The notes beneath the pieces were generated by a model. That model did not search any database. It was not told the origin of the DNA and saw only the letters and a program-made list of their open reading frames with translations. Positions 34,326 through 43,023 of a stretch of DNA of 64,000 bases are shown piece after piece (the stretch's first letter is position 1; the number at the start of each line of letters is the position of its first letter). The stretch is from the NCBI GenBank assembly GCA_023432025.1, contig JAEYVE010000228.1:35969-99968 (forward strand), given 5' to 3'. The translations under genes and the position numbers were made by a program. Source of the DNA: Pseudomonadota bacterium (GTDB taxonomy: Bacteria; Myxococcota_A; Polyangia; Polyangiales; Polyangiaceae).

Positions 34326-35162
34326 CTACTGCAGCGTGGAGTACGGCTCGCCCCAAGGTGGACGTTTGGTGAGCAGCTCGTGAGCCACCGTGCGCAGCGT
34401 TCCGGGCAGCGGTGTGCTCTCGACGACCAAGCTGAGCTCGTCCCGCAAACACGTGTGCACGAGCGGCACGCTGACGTGGTGCGGACAGCCTGGATTCAAC
34501 AGCAGAGACAGCCTCACGCGCCTGCGGTTCATCCAGCGTGTGCTTTTCGTGAGCACCGAAATGGTTTCAGCGCGCAGGGGGCGGCGTGTGGCGACGCGGA
34601 CCACGTCTGCCTCGGTGAGCTTGGGGCACAGGAAAATCTGGGAGAGCACGAGAGGATGTGGATCTCCGAGCAGCTTTTCGAGCTCCGCGCGCGTGGGGCG
34701 CCGCGCGAGGGAGCGTCGCTCGCCGACCGTGAGCTCGCGGCCCGCGCCGTAGTCGGGGACCGCGGGCTCTCGTCCTGCCCCGATCGGCTCGGGGAGATCG
34801 GGGCCCGTCCGCAGAAGCCTCTCCAAGCCGAGCAGGCGTTGCTGCTCCGCGATGGCGCGGAGCTCGGCGCGACGTGGGTCGTCGCCTCGTGAGGCGAAGT
34901 ACAGCGCAACGGGCAAGAGGGCGGCGCTGGCACCGGGGTCTCCGCGCCCCGCCTCCTCGCACAGCGCGTCGAAGAGCGCCGCTGCCGAGGCGTCGGAGCG
35001 TCGACTGACGTCGTCCTCGAGCCACCGCACGCGGAGCTCGAGCTCCGGAAGCGAGGACAGGACCCGGACGACACGGGACAGCTCGAGGGCGCCGTTTCCC
35101 GCGGCGCGGAGGGGCTCGCCCACGGTGGGCGCCGAAGAGGGGGGGCGCGCGCCTGCTTTCAT
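34326..35162 (-). CDS. HEAT/LRV-like repeat protein, unknown function
   Basis: 278 residues from ATG 35162. The N-terminal half is helical and hydrophilic. The C-terminal half has repeating units with the pattern L-x-N-P-x-x-P-x-x-V-x-x-x-L, for example LLGDPHPLVLSQIFLCPKL, EADVVRVATRRPLR and LLLNPGCPHHVSVPLVHTCL, typical of a HEAT/leucine-rich-variant family frequent in myxobacteria. Cys occurs in the repeats but not in a clear metal-binding set. No signal peptide, so probably cytoplasmic. It is convergent with the Fe-S oxidoreductase and divergent from the DUF4175-like gene, 84 bases away. The in-frame extension upstream to 35612 lacks family character. Confidence 0.75.
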   Translation of the reverse strand: MKAGARPPSSAPTVGEPLRAAGNGALELSRVVRVLSSLPELELRVRWLEDDVSRRSDASAAALFDALCEEAGRGDPGASAALLPVALYFASRGDDPRRAELRAIAEQQRLLGLERLLRTGPDLPEPIGAGREPAVPDYGAGRELTVGERRSLARRPTRAELEKLLGDPHPLVLSQIFLCPKLTEADVVRVATRRPLRAETISVLTKSTRWMNRRRVRLSLLLNPGCPHHVSVPLVHTCLRDELSLVVESTPLPGTLRTVAHELLTKRPPWGEPYSTLQ

Positions 35163-35246
35163 CGGTGCGGGCGGGAGTGTAGCAGCCCAGACGGGCTTCG
35201 CCGCTCGGCGCCGCGCTCTCGCCCTTTTCGTTCCCGCGCCGCTGCT

Positions 35247-38072
35247 ATGCTCGGCGTCGTGGCGAGCGAGCGCACCAAGATGAAGAGCTCGGCTCCGCCG
35301 ACCCTCGAACGGCTCGGCGAGCTCTGGCGAGCTCGCCTGCGAAGCAGCGTCTTCTGGAGCAAGTTCTGGGGGACCTTGCTCGTGGTCATGCTCGTGGCGG
35401 AGCTGGCCCGGCGCGGAACGTCCACCGCGCGCGGCGGGGCGTTCGTAGCCCTCGCCGTCGCCGTGCTCGGGCTCGTCTTCGTCGCCGTTCGCGAGCGGCG
35501 CTTTGGCGCGCAGCCGATGAGCATCATCCGTCGCGTCGTCGTGCCGACGGATCCGGAGCTCGGCGCCCGGACCTTGCGTGCGCGCACTCTCTTGGATCGA
35601 GCGGAGCGCCACACCGGCGAGTCACGCGAGCTGGCGGAGGCCCACTTCGAGCGACTCGTGGGACGCATTTCGGTGGCGAGCATCGAGGCGCGCGCGACGC
35701 GGCGCGCGCGCGGCTATCGCGCCCTTTGGGGCGCGCTCGCGCTCGCGTCGGTGACGTTCATCGTGCTTTCGCCGCTGCGCGTCATCGAGGGGCTCGACGT
35801 GCTCTTGGCGCGCGGCGGCGTGGCGCCGCTGGAGCTCGCCTACCTGGAAGATCCGCGTGTTACTGCGGAGCTGCCCTCGTACCTTCGCGGCACGGCGCGC
35901 CCCATCGGCCTCGACTTCGGCGTCCCCGTGCTTCCGGAAGGAAGCGTCGTGACGGTGCGGGCCAAGGCGCGTGTTCCGGGTAGGGAGCTCGTGGTGACGG
36001 ACGGCGTCACGGATGTGCCGCTGGTGGCGGACGGCCAGGGTGGCTTGGTCGCGCACTGGACGGTGACGGATCCGACGGAGCTTCGCGTCGCCGCGCAATT
36101 CGGCGACATCAAGGTGTTCGACCCGCTGCGGCGCGCCGTGGCCTCGGCGGAGGATCGCGAGCCTTTGGTCTTGCTCGAAGGCGCGCCGGGCGTCCTCGAG
36201 CTGGCGGAGCTTTCACGTCTCGATTTGCGTTTCATCGCGTCGGACGACTACGGGCTGGAGCAGGTCGACCTCGTGCTTCGCTCGGGGCGCCGAGAGGAGC
36301 GCCGCCAGCTCGCCAAGCTCGATGGCGAGGAGCGCGTCTATCGTTCGGGTCACGCGCTCCTCGCGAGTGACGGGTTCTTGCGGCGGACGTTCCTGCCCGT
36401 GTTCGTCACCATCGAGGCCAAGGACAACCGCCCCACCGGACCCGTGCGCTGGGGCAAGAGCCCCGCCATCGAAATCCGTCCGCCGCCCGTGGGGCGCCCG
36501 GAGGCGGAGCGGTACGAGGCGCTCCGAGCGCTTCGCGATGGGCTGGTGGACGTCGTGGCCTTGGATCGGGCGGGAGCGAGCCCCGAGGCGCGCACGTCCG
36601 CGCTCGCGGAGCTTCGCACCAAGTTCGAGCGTGCGGTGAGCGAGCGTCCAGGTGGCCTCGAGGTGCCGTCGGGAGTGCGAAACTTCATCGGCGCTCAGTT
36701 GGAAACTCTCGGAGGCGACGCGCGGCGGGATCGCTTGCCTTCGGACTCGGTGCTCTTGGCGATTGACGTGCTCTTGAGTCGCTTGTCGAGCGAGGGCGCG
36801 CGGCGCGTCGCGCCGCGCCTCGCCGACGTGGTGGAGGAAGTGGCCGTTCGAGCGCGCGCGCTGCGCGAGCAGGGCGAGCGAGGTACGTCGGGCGTTCACT
36901 CCGTCTTGGGCTACGCGGACGCGGGCGCGCTCGAGCTTTCGCGTCTCGGCGTGCTGGGGCGAGATCTCGGCGGGGTCGCAGCCGGAGATCTGGGGCGAGT
37001 GCGACGTTCGGTGGACGGAGGCGACGCGCGCGGCGCGGAGTTGGCAGCGCTGCATTTGGCCGCGCGGCTGCGCCGCCCGAACCCCTCGTTCGGCTCGGCC
37101 GGTGGAGGCGGCGTGGAGAGCGGAATGCCGATGGGCGGTCAAGGTGCCGGCGACGCCCCGCCTTCGGAGGCCGCTGGCGAGTTCGACCAGCTCGCCGGTG
37201 AGCTGGAAGACTTGGCGGCCGATCACGCCCAGCAAACCTCGGAGCTGGAACGCCTCTTGAACGAGGCGGCGGCCGCAGCCGCAGAGCCGCAGGATGCGCG
37301 GGGGCGAGCCGAGGCGCTCCGCGAAGCTCTGGCTGCTCTGCCGGAGGTGGGCGGCTCGCCCGGCTCTGCTTCGTCGGCCGCGGCGCGCGGACGCGGTCAC
37401 GGTGAATCGATGGCGGACAGTCTCGAGGCCGGCGATCTGGAGCAAGCAGAGCGCAGCGGCACGGCCGCGCTCGAGGCCTTGAAGGAGGCCGAGCGCATGC
37501 GGGCTGCGGGCCAAGGCTGGGTGGACGAGGAAGACTCCAAGCGCGCCGAAGAGGCCGTGCGTCGTGAGCTCGAGGCCATGAAGAGAGAGCACGCCGCGGA
37601 GCGGGAGCGTCGCAAGAACAGCCTGCGCGACCGCTTGGGTGAAGGTGCGGACCGTGAGCGGCGCATGAGCGAGCGAGCCCGCGAGCTGGCGGACAAAGGA
37701 CGGGACTCGGAAGCGCCGCTGCCGCGCGAGACACTGGAATCGCTCGAGGAGGCGGCGCGGCTCATGCGTGAAGCTGCGCGTGAGCTGGGCGCGGGTGAAG
37801 CGGAACGTGGCCACCGCTTGCAACAGCAAGCCCAAGAAGCGTTGGAGCGGTCACGAACGGGGCGCACGCCGGACCCGAGCTCACGAGAGGCGGAGGGAGA
37901 GCCGGGGGAGCCCAGCGGCAGCGAAGGAGAAATGGCCAAGGACGGCAAGGTGCCGGGTGCGCGGGAGCGCGATGCCACGCGAGAGTTCCGCGAACGTCTG
38001 CAGCGCGGCTTGGGTCAGCCCAGCGGGCGCTTGGCGCCTGCGGTGCGTCGCTACGCGGAGGCGCTCGAATGA
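35247..38072 (+). CDS. DUF4175-like membrane protein with long coiled coil
   Basis: 941 residues from ATG 35247 (GTG 35259 and ATG 35280 also in frame). Two membrane helices near residues 39-80 (FWGTLLVVMLVAEL, AFVALAVAVLGLVFVAV) and a third near 160-180 (ALWGALALASVTFIVLSPL) precede a beta-rich periplasmic region (VTAELPSYLRG, EGSVVTVRAKAR, FIASDDYGLEQVDLVLRSG). This layout matches DUF4175 proteins. After about residue 610 the protein turns into Gly-rich linker plus long Ala/Glu/Arg heptads (EEAVRRELEAMKREHAAER), a coiled coil. The next gene overlaps its stop by four bases and encodes a periplasmic peptidase-like protein. Function unknown. Confidence 0.8.
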   Translation: MLGVVASERTKMKSSAPPTLERLGELWRARLRSSVFWSKFWGTLLVVMLVAELARRGTSTARGGAFVALAVAVLGLVFVAVRERRFGAQPMSIIRRVVVPTDPELGARTLRARTLLDRAERHTGESRELAEAHFERLVGRISVASIEARATRRARGYRALWGALALASVTFIVLSPLRVIEGLDVLLARGGVAPLELAYLEDPRVTAELPSYLRGTARPIGLDFGVPVLPEGSVVTVRAKARVPGRELVVTDGVTDVPLVADGQGGLVAHWTVTDPTELRVAAQFGDIKVFDPLRRAVASAEDREPLVLLEGAPGVLELAELSRLDLRFIASDDYGLEQVDLVLRSGRREERRQLAKLDGEERVYRSGHALLASDGFLRRTFLPVFVTIEAKDNRPTGPVRWGKSPAIEIRPPPVGRPEAERYEALRALRDGLVDVVALDRAGASPEARTSALAELRTKFERAVSERPGGLEVPSGVRNFIGAQLETLGGDARRDRLPSDSVLLAIDVLLSRLSSEGARRVAPRLADVVEEVAVRARALREQGERGTSGVHSVLGYADAGALELSRLGVLGRDLGGVAAGDLGRVRRSVDGGDARGAELAALHLAARLRRPNPSFGSAGGGGVESGMPMGGQGAGDAPPSEAAGEFDQLAGELEDLAADHAQQTSELERLLNEAAAAAAEPQDARGRAEALREALAALPEVGGSPGSASSAAARGRGHGESMADSLEAGDLEQAERSGTAALEALKEAERMRAAGQGWVDEEDSKRAEEAVRRELEAMKREHAAERERRKNSLRDRLGEGADRERRMSERARELADKGRDSEAPLPRETLESLEEAARLMREAARELGAGEAERGHRLQQQAQEALERSRTGRTPDPSSREAEGEPGEPSGSEGEMAKDGKVPGARERDATREFRERLQRGLGQPSGRLAPAVRRYAEALE

Positions 38073-39619
38073 AGCTCGTGGCCTGGATCCGCAGCGCAGC
38101 CTTCGTCTTGGGAGTCACTGCGTTCGGGCAGCTCGCGCACGCCGCGAACTTGCTGGCGGCCGAGCAAGCCATCCGTGAGCTCGACGTCACGCGCGCGGCT
38201 TCTTTGCTGGAGGGGGCGCGCGGCCCCGACGCTAGCTACTTGCGCGCGCTGCTCGCCGTGTATCGCGCGGACTGTGACGGGGCAGTCGCCGTGTTGGCTT
38301 CGCCCGCGCTGCGCGAACGACCCGAAGTCGCGAGCTTGTACGATTTGGCGAGGCGCTGCGCCGCGGCCACGGCGGGCGGCGTGGTCGTGGACGACGCCAA
38401 GCGTGGTGTTTGGCTGCGCCTCCAAGACGAAGCGGACAAAGCGCTCGCGCCGCTCCTCGCGGAGAGCGCGGCGCGGGCGCGGGATGCGCTCGAGCGAGAC
38501 CTCGGCGTGACGTTGCCGCGGCCTTTGCGCATCGACGTGGTCCGAGACTTGTTCTCGCTGTCGGCGGTGAGCGGACTACCGCTCGAAGCCGCGGAAACCA
38601 CGGGGACGGTCGCGGTGGCGCGCTGGGGACGCGTGACGTTCATTTCGCCACGCGCAACCCAGCGCGGTTACGCGTGGCAAGACACCCTCGCGCATGAAAT
38701 TGCGCACCTCTTGCTCGCGCGCGGCAGCGCGGATCACGCGCCGCTCTGGCTCCAAGAAGGCATCGCCAAGCGAGAAGAAACGCGCTGGCGGTCTGCGCGC
38801 GCGTTCGACCGGGAGCCGTCGCCGGATCGCGTCGCGTTCGACGCGCTTCGCCAAGGCAAATCGGTCGGCATCGATCAGCTGGGGCCGTCCATCGCCATGT
38901 TGCCGTCGCCCGAATCCGCCAGCATCGCGTTCGCGGAGGTGACGAGCTTCATGGGCTACTGGATCGAGCAGAACGGCCCGCTCGCTTTGTCTTTGCTCTT
39001 GGCGGACATGAAAGTGACGCGGGATGCCGAGCGCGCCATGCGCAGCGTGAGCGGCTATACGCTCTCGGAGTGGAAGCTGCGCTGGCAAGCCTGGCTCACG
39101 GAACGCATGGCGGACGCGGCGCCTCTCCCCGAGGACGCGTCGCCGCTTTATGGAACGCAGAAGCAAGCGGAGCCCCGAGAGGTCGCGCGTTGGCTTCGTC
39201 TCGGTGAGCTCCTGTCCAACGCGGGTCACTCCAAGGCGCTCTTGTCGCTTCTGGAACCAGATCTAAAAGTGGCGCCCCAGGTTGCCCCCCTCCGCTGGCA
39301 GCTGGGGCGCGCGGCGTGGCTCGAGGGTCGACCGGACGCCCAGGCCCTCTTGGGCGACGTCAGGGACGTGGACTCCGTGCACGGGGCCTGGCTGGCGCTG
39401 CGCGGTCACTGGGCGCTCGGCGCCGACGAGACCACCCGCAACGCCGAGGAGCTTTGGGAGCACGCCGTGGCGCTCGATCCCCTCTTCGTGGACGTGGCCT
39501 GTGAGGGTTATCCCAAAGAGCTGCCGCTCCCGAGCGCTCCGCCGCCGCTGCCGGAAGATCCGGCGCGCCGCGCCCTCTGCGAGCATGTCCGAACCTTGCC
39601 AACGCGTGGGAGCGAGTAA
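38069..39619 (+). CDS. Secreted gluzincin-type (peptidase MA-like) metallopeptidase
   Basis: 516 residues with a clear signal peptide (hydrophobic AAFVLGVTAFGQLAHA, cleavage before ANL). After a helical N-terminal domain comes the zinc motif HEIAH (209-213) in TLAHEIAHLLLARG, and about 20 residues later WLQEGIAKREE, where the Glu fits the third ligand of MA-clan gluzincins. The C-terminal third is TPR-like (RWLRLGELLSNAGHSKALLS, LWEHAVALDPLFVDVACEGY). Such proteins act in the periplasm or on the outer membrane; the substrate is unknown. ATGA overlap with the DUF4175-like gene suggests joint function. Confidence 0.83.
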   Translation: MKLVAWIRSAAFVLGVTAFGQLAHAANLLAAEQAIRELDVTRAASLLEGARGPDASYLRALLAVYRADCDGAVAVLASPALRERPEVASLYDLARRCAAATAGGVVVDDAKRGVWLRLQDEADKALAPLLAESAARARDALERDLGVTLPRPLRIDVVRDLFSLSAVSGLPLEAAETTGTVAVARWGRVTFISPRATQRGYAWQDTLAHEIAHLLLARGSADHAPLWLQEGIAKREETRWRSARAFDREPSPDRVAFDALRQGKSVGIDQLGPSIAMLPSPESASIAFAEVTSFMGYWIEQNGPLALSLLLADMKVTRDAERAMRSVSGYTLSEWKLRWQAWLTERMADAAPLPEDASPLYGTQKQAEPREVARWLRLGELLSNAGHSKALLSLLEPDLKVAPQVAPLRWQLGRAAWLEGRPDAQALLGDVRDVDSVHGAWLALRGHWALGADETTRNAEELWEHAVALDPLFVDVACEGYPKELPLPSAPPPLPEDPARRALCEHVRTLPTRGSE

Positions 39620-39775
39620 CCCGGAACGGGTGGTCTCGGGGGGCGGTCCGAGCTAGCCCCCGGGCCTTGCTGGAGCCATGCTGCTTGTAGGCATTGGTGA
39701 AGGCTCCGGCGATTTGACCGGACGCCTAGCCCGCGCCTACGATGCTTGTCCACATCATTTTACTAAGGTTTCCGG

Positions 39776-40600
39776 GTGAGTGCTTCGACCTTCGCTGCTG
39801 CGCAGCTGATCCGTGCCCTTCCGCGTGTTCGCATTAGTCGCGCTGTCGGGCGCCTTTGCGACCAACCCTTGCCGGGCGTCGTTTCCCGAGTCGTTCAACG
39901 CGCCTATTGCGCCGCATACGACATCGACCTCGAGGAGGCTGCACCCGAAAGTGGCCCCTACACGAGCTTCGACGCGTTCTTCACCCGTCGTTTGCGAGAT
40001 GGTGTGCGCCCCATTTCCAGCGATGGCATCGTCAGCCCCGCGGATGGCAAGCTGAGCTGTCACGGCCCCATCGACCCTGGGTCGCGCATTTTCGTCAAGG
40101 GACAGGCCTACGACGTCGGGGAGCTCGCGGGAGATTCCCGGGACGCGATCCGCTATCGCGGCGGCTACTTTGCCGTCGTGTACCTGGCGCCCAGTGACTA
40201 CCACCGCGTGCACTCGCCGGTCGATGGAACGGTGAACGTGGTGCGGGGCATTCCCGGCGACTTGTATCCGGTGAACTCCATCGGAGAGCGCTACATTCCG
40301 CGCCTTTTCGTGCGCAACAATCGCGTCAACGTTTGCATCGACACGGAGAAGTACGGTCGCGTCAGCGTCATTTTGGTGGGCGCTACCATCGTCGGTCGCA
40401 TCAGCGTGTCGATGATCGCCGAGCCCGCCGTCCCTCCGGGGGAAACGCGCCTGCACACCCCGTACGCCGTATCGCGTGGGGACGAGGTTGGTATTTTCCA
40501 CCTGGGCTCAACCGCCGTGCTGCTGTTCGAGCCCGGGGTTACGCTTGGACGTGAAGTGGGCAAGGTGCGCTACGGACAGTCGCTCCTGAAGGAAGCATGA
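39776..40600 (+). CDS. psd: Phosphatidylserine decarboxylase proenzyme
   Basis: 274 residues from GTG 39776. The pyruvoyl-forming LGST motif is at 243-246 (HLGSTAVLLFEPG); self-cleavage before Ser245 would yield the small alpha chain. Other family blocks: FDAFFTRRLRDGVRPI, SPADGKLS, FVKGQAYDVGELAG, YLAPSDYHRVHSPVDG, PVNSIGERYIPRLFVRNNRV and VGATIVGRI. It makes phosphatidylethanolamine from phosphatidylserine at the inner membrane. A SAM methyltransferase gene overlaps its stop (ATGA). The 156-base gap upstream holds no supported gene. Confidence 0.96.
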   Translation: MSASTFAAAQLIRALPRVRISRAVGRLCDQPLPGVVSRVVQRAYCAAYDIDLEEAAPESGPYTSFDAFFTRRLRDGVRPISSDGIVSPADGKLSCHGPIDPGSRIFVKGQAYDVGELAGDSRDAIRYRGGYFAVVYLAPSDYHRVHSPVDGTVNVVRGIPGDLYPVNSIGERYIPRLFVRNNRVNVCIDTEKYGRVSVILVGATIVGRISVSMIAEPAVPPGETRLHTPYAVSRGDEVGIFHLGSTAVLLFEPGVTLGREVGKVRYGQSLLKEA

Positions 40601-42156
40601 GCCATCCCGAGCGAGAGCACGATCCCGCGGCAGCGGAGCCGACCGACGCAGCGCGTTCGGTGGCTCCCGCGCCACGGCCACCCAGCGCTCCGCCGGGTGG
40701 GTCGAGCTCCGCTGCGCCTCCGGCTCAGAACGGTCCCGAGATTGAAGCCGAGCCACTGCTTCTCAAGCGCAGTCAGGTGCCTCGACCGATGCAGCGGAGT
40801 GAGCCGCCTCGCACGGCTTCGCTGAGCGACCCAGCGCCGCGCCCCAGCGCTCGTCCGCTCGAGCGGAGTCAGCCTCCGGCCGAAGACGCGCGCGCCGTCA
40901 GCAACCGACCGGCGCCGGACGGGAGGCTTCCCGCAGAAAGCCCCGCGCCCGAGAGCGCGGCGAGTCCGCCGTTGACGGAGCCCGTCAGTATTCCGCCGTC
41001 GTCGTACGAGCAGCCGCTGGACGCGGTGGTGGCCATTCGCGCCATGCGCGTCATCGCGCTCAAGGACGACGAGGCTCCTCCTTCGGTGGAGGCGTCGGAG
41101 CTCAGCGAGGATGACATCGAAGAGGGGCTCGTCCCCCCGACGGACGCGCTGGACGGCGGCATCGACGTTCAGTTCGAAGCTGACGCGGAAACCGAAACGG
41201 AGACCGTCGAGGCGCTGGACGAGGCGGATCTCACCGCTGAGCCAGAGCGTCCGCCGCCGCCCAAGCGCAGGCAAAAGAGCCAACCTGGTGACGCTTCGCA
41301 GCCCAGTGGTTCCGCTTTCCCCAAGCCGCCGGCGCGGCCTGAATCATCGTCGGATTCTGCGCGGCTCGGCGACGACCCAACGCGCAGCCTGGGCCCCACT
41401 CCGACGACACGTCGTCGGCCATGGTGGGAAACGATGTTCGGCGACGATTTCGCGCGCGCCGAAAAACCACCGACGGCCAGTCAGGTGCGGCGTGACGTGA
41501 ACTTCGTCACGGCCTCGCTCGGCCTGGCGCCGGGCTCGGTGGTACTGGACTTGTGCTGTGGGCAGGGGCTGCTCGCCGCCGAGCTGGCTTCGCGCGGTTA
41601 CGCCGTCGTGGGCTACGACCTGTCCGTGTACCAGCTCGCGATTGCGGCGGACAACGCGCAGGCGCGCCAGCAAAAAATCAATTTTTTGCAGGGCGACGTG
41701 CGTGAAATGGCCTTCGAAGAAATGTTCGACGCCGTCGTGTGTTGGGACACGAGCTTCGGCTACTTCGAGGAAGAGAAAAACCACAACGTCGCCGAGCGCA
41801 TTTTCAATGCGCTCCGCCCGGGCGGGCAGCTGCTCTTGGACGTCGTGAACCGCGACTTTGCTGCGGTGGGCTCGCCGAACCACGTTTGGTTCGAGGGAGA
41901 CGGCGCCATCTGCATGGACGACATGTCCTTGGACTGGATCACGAGTCGCCTCAAGGTGAAGCGCTCGCTGATTCTGGACGATGGTCGCAGCCGCGAGTGC
42001 ACGTACTCCGTGCGCCTGTACACGTTGCACGAGCTGGGCAAGCTGCTGCACGACGTGGGTTTCCGAGTGACCCAAGCCAGCGGGGACGTCGCGACGCCCG
42101 GTGTGTTCTTCGGCCCCTGTTCCCCCCGCGTCATCATTCGCGCACAAAAGCCCTGA
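40597..42156 (+). CDS. Class I SAM-dependent methyltransferase with long disordered N-terminus
   Basis: 519 residues starting in an ATGA overlap with psd. Residues 1-275 are Pro/Ser/Ala/Glu-rich, mostly disordered, with an acidic stretch (EADAETETETVEALDEADL) and a short conserved-looking patch (LDAVVAIRAMRVIALKDDE). The methyltransferase fold begins near 290: motif I VLDLCCGQGLLAAELASRGY, GYDLSVYQLAIA, motif II-like GDVREMAFEEMFDAVVCWDT, and LRPGGQLLLDVVNRD. The substrate is not evident. Coupling to psd makes a phospholipid head-group role conceivable, but the fold is shared by many small-molecule methylases. Confidence 0.85.
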   Translation: MSHPEREHDPAAAEPTDAARSVAPAPRPPSAPPGGSSSAAPPAQNGPEIEAEPLLLKRSQVPRPMQRSEPPRTASLSDPAPRPSARPLERSQPPAEDARAVSNRPAPDGRLPAESPAPESAASPPLTEPVSIPPSSYEQPLDAVVAIRAMRVIALKDDEAPPSVEASELSEDDIEEGLVPPTDALDGGIDVQFEADAETETETVEALDEADLTAEPERPPPPKRRQKSQPGDASQPSGSAFPKPPARPESSSDSARLGDDPTRSLGPTPTTRRRPWWETMFGDDFARAEKPPTASQVRRDVNFVTASLGLAPGSVVLDLCCGQGLLAAELASRGYAVVGYDLSVYQLAIAADNAQARQQKINFLQGDVREMAFEEMFDAVVCWDTSFGYFEEEKNHNVAERIFNALRPGGQLLLDVVNRDFAAVGSPNHVWFEGDGAICMDDMSLDWITSRLKVKRSLILDDGRSRECTYSVRLYTLHELGKLLHDVGFRVTQASGDVATPGVFFGPCSPRVIIRAQKP

Positions 42157-42198
42157 GGTTTGCGCTCGGGGGCTCTAGCGGTCGAGCGCTTCGCGGGC

Positions 42199-42492
42199 TC
42201 AGGCGTCTTCGCGGCGGAGCTGCTTGTCGAGCAAGAAGGGCCCGAAGGGGACGAGGCCACCCAAGAAAATCAGCGCCACGCGGCGCAGCGGCCAACCGGC
42301 GTCGGCCGCCGCCACGGCGAGCGTGTAAACGAACGCCACGAAGAGCACTCCGTGCGCCCAGCCCACGAGCCGCACCGCGAGCGGCAAGTCGAACGCATAC
42401 TTGAGCGGCATGGCCACGCCCAGGAGGAGCAAGAAGGACGAGCCCTCGAGGAGGCCAACCAAACGCAAGCGACCAACGGCTGAGGTAGGCAT
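42199..42492 (-). CDS. DUF3817 family membrane protein
   Basis: 97 residues from ATG 42492, with AGGG upstream; an in-frame ATG at 42528 adds twelve. Three membrane helices: LRLVGLLEGSSFLLLLGVAM, GWAHGVLFVAFVYTLAVA and RRVALIFLGGLVPFGPFLL. The GxxEGxSFLxLL start, KYxxxLPxxVxxxGxxHGxLF centre and PFGPFLLDK end match DUF3817 (YdzA-like), found in diverse bacteria with no known function. It converges with the methyltransferase gene and is downstream of a lipoprotein gene on the same strand. Confidence 0.88.
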   Translation of the reverse strand: MPTSAVGRLRLVGLLEGSSFLLLLGVAMPLKYAFDLPLAVRLVGWAHGVLFVAFVYTLAVAAADAGWPLRRVALIFLGGLVPFGPFLLDKQLRREDA

Positions 42493-42556
42493 GAGCCCTA
42501 CGCTTGCGCCAATTCGTGGCGTGGGCAAGCGCGCGAAGGACGGGCCGGCCCCGCTC

Positions 42557-42976
42557 TCAATTGCACGTCAGATGAACGCCGCCGCCGCTCTCGCACGTGC
42601 AGTCTTTGCCGAGTACCTTTTTCAGGCACGCACAAGTGGGCTCCTTGGCGCACTCGGGAAGCCAACTGCAGGCGGGGCCGCCCACGGCGCCCGTATCGCA
42701 ATAAAAGCCCTGAGGACACGAGCCTTCTCCACACTCGAAGCACGAGCCGTCCTCGCAGCGCGGGGCTGGTGGCGGCGGGCTCGGCGGTGCCGTTTCGTCC
42801 GTCGGCGTTGCTGCGAGTGACTCGGACGGAGTGGGCGTGCTCGCGGGCGACTCTGCGTCGGGAGTCGTTTCGCCACTTCCAGCGCAGCCTGCGGCTCCGA
42901 GAGTCGCGAGCGTGATCAGCGATGCGCGGAGGAGCCGGAGCTCGCAAAGCGAAAGAACGAGGCGCAGGCGCGGCAT
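42557..42976 (-). CDS. Cys-rich lipoprotein
   Basis: 139 residues. Signal sequence with lipobox LGAAGC (C31), a Thr/Pro/Ser/Glu-rich spacer of about 40 residues, then a compact C-terminal domain with about twelve cysteines (CEDGSCFECGEGSCPQG, CDTG, CSWLPECAKEPTCACLKK, CTCESGG, TCN end). The even Cys spacing suggests several disulfides and export past the inner membrane. Similar small Cys-rich lipoproteins are abundant in myxobacteria. Function unknown. It diverges from the FAD oxidase gene with 47 bases between the starts. Confidence 0.85.
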   Translation of the reverse strand: MPRLRLVLSLCELRLLRASLITLATLGAAGCAGSGETTPDAESPASTPTPSESLAATPTDETAPPSPPPPAPRCEDGSCFECGEGSCPQGFYCDTGAVGGPACSWLPECAKEPTCACLKKVLGKDCTCESGGGVHLTCN

Positions 42977-43023
42977 TTCGCGGAAGCGTATACGTTGGTG
43001 AGGGAGCGGGCTAGAAGAGAGGA

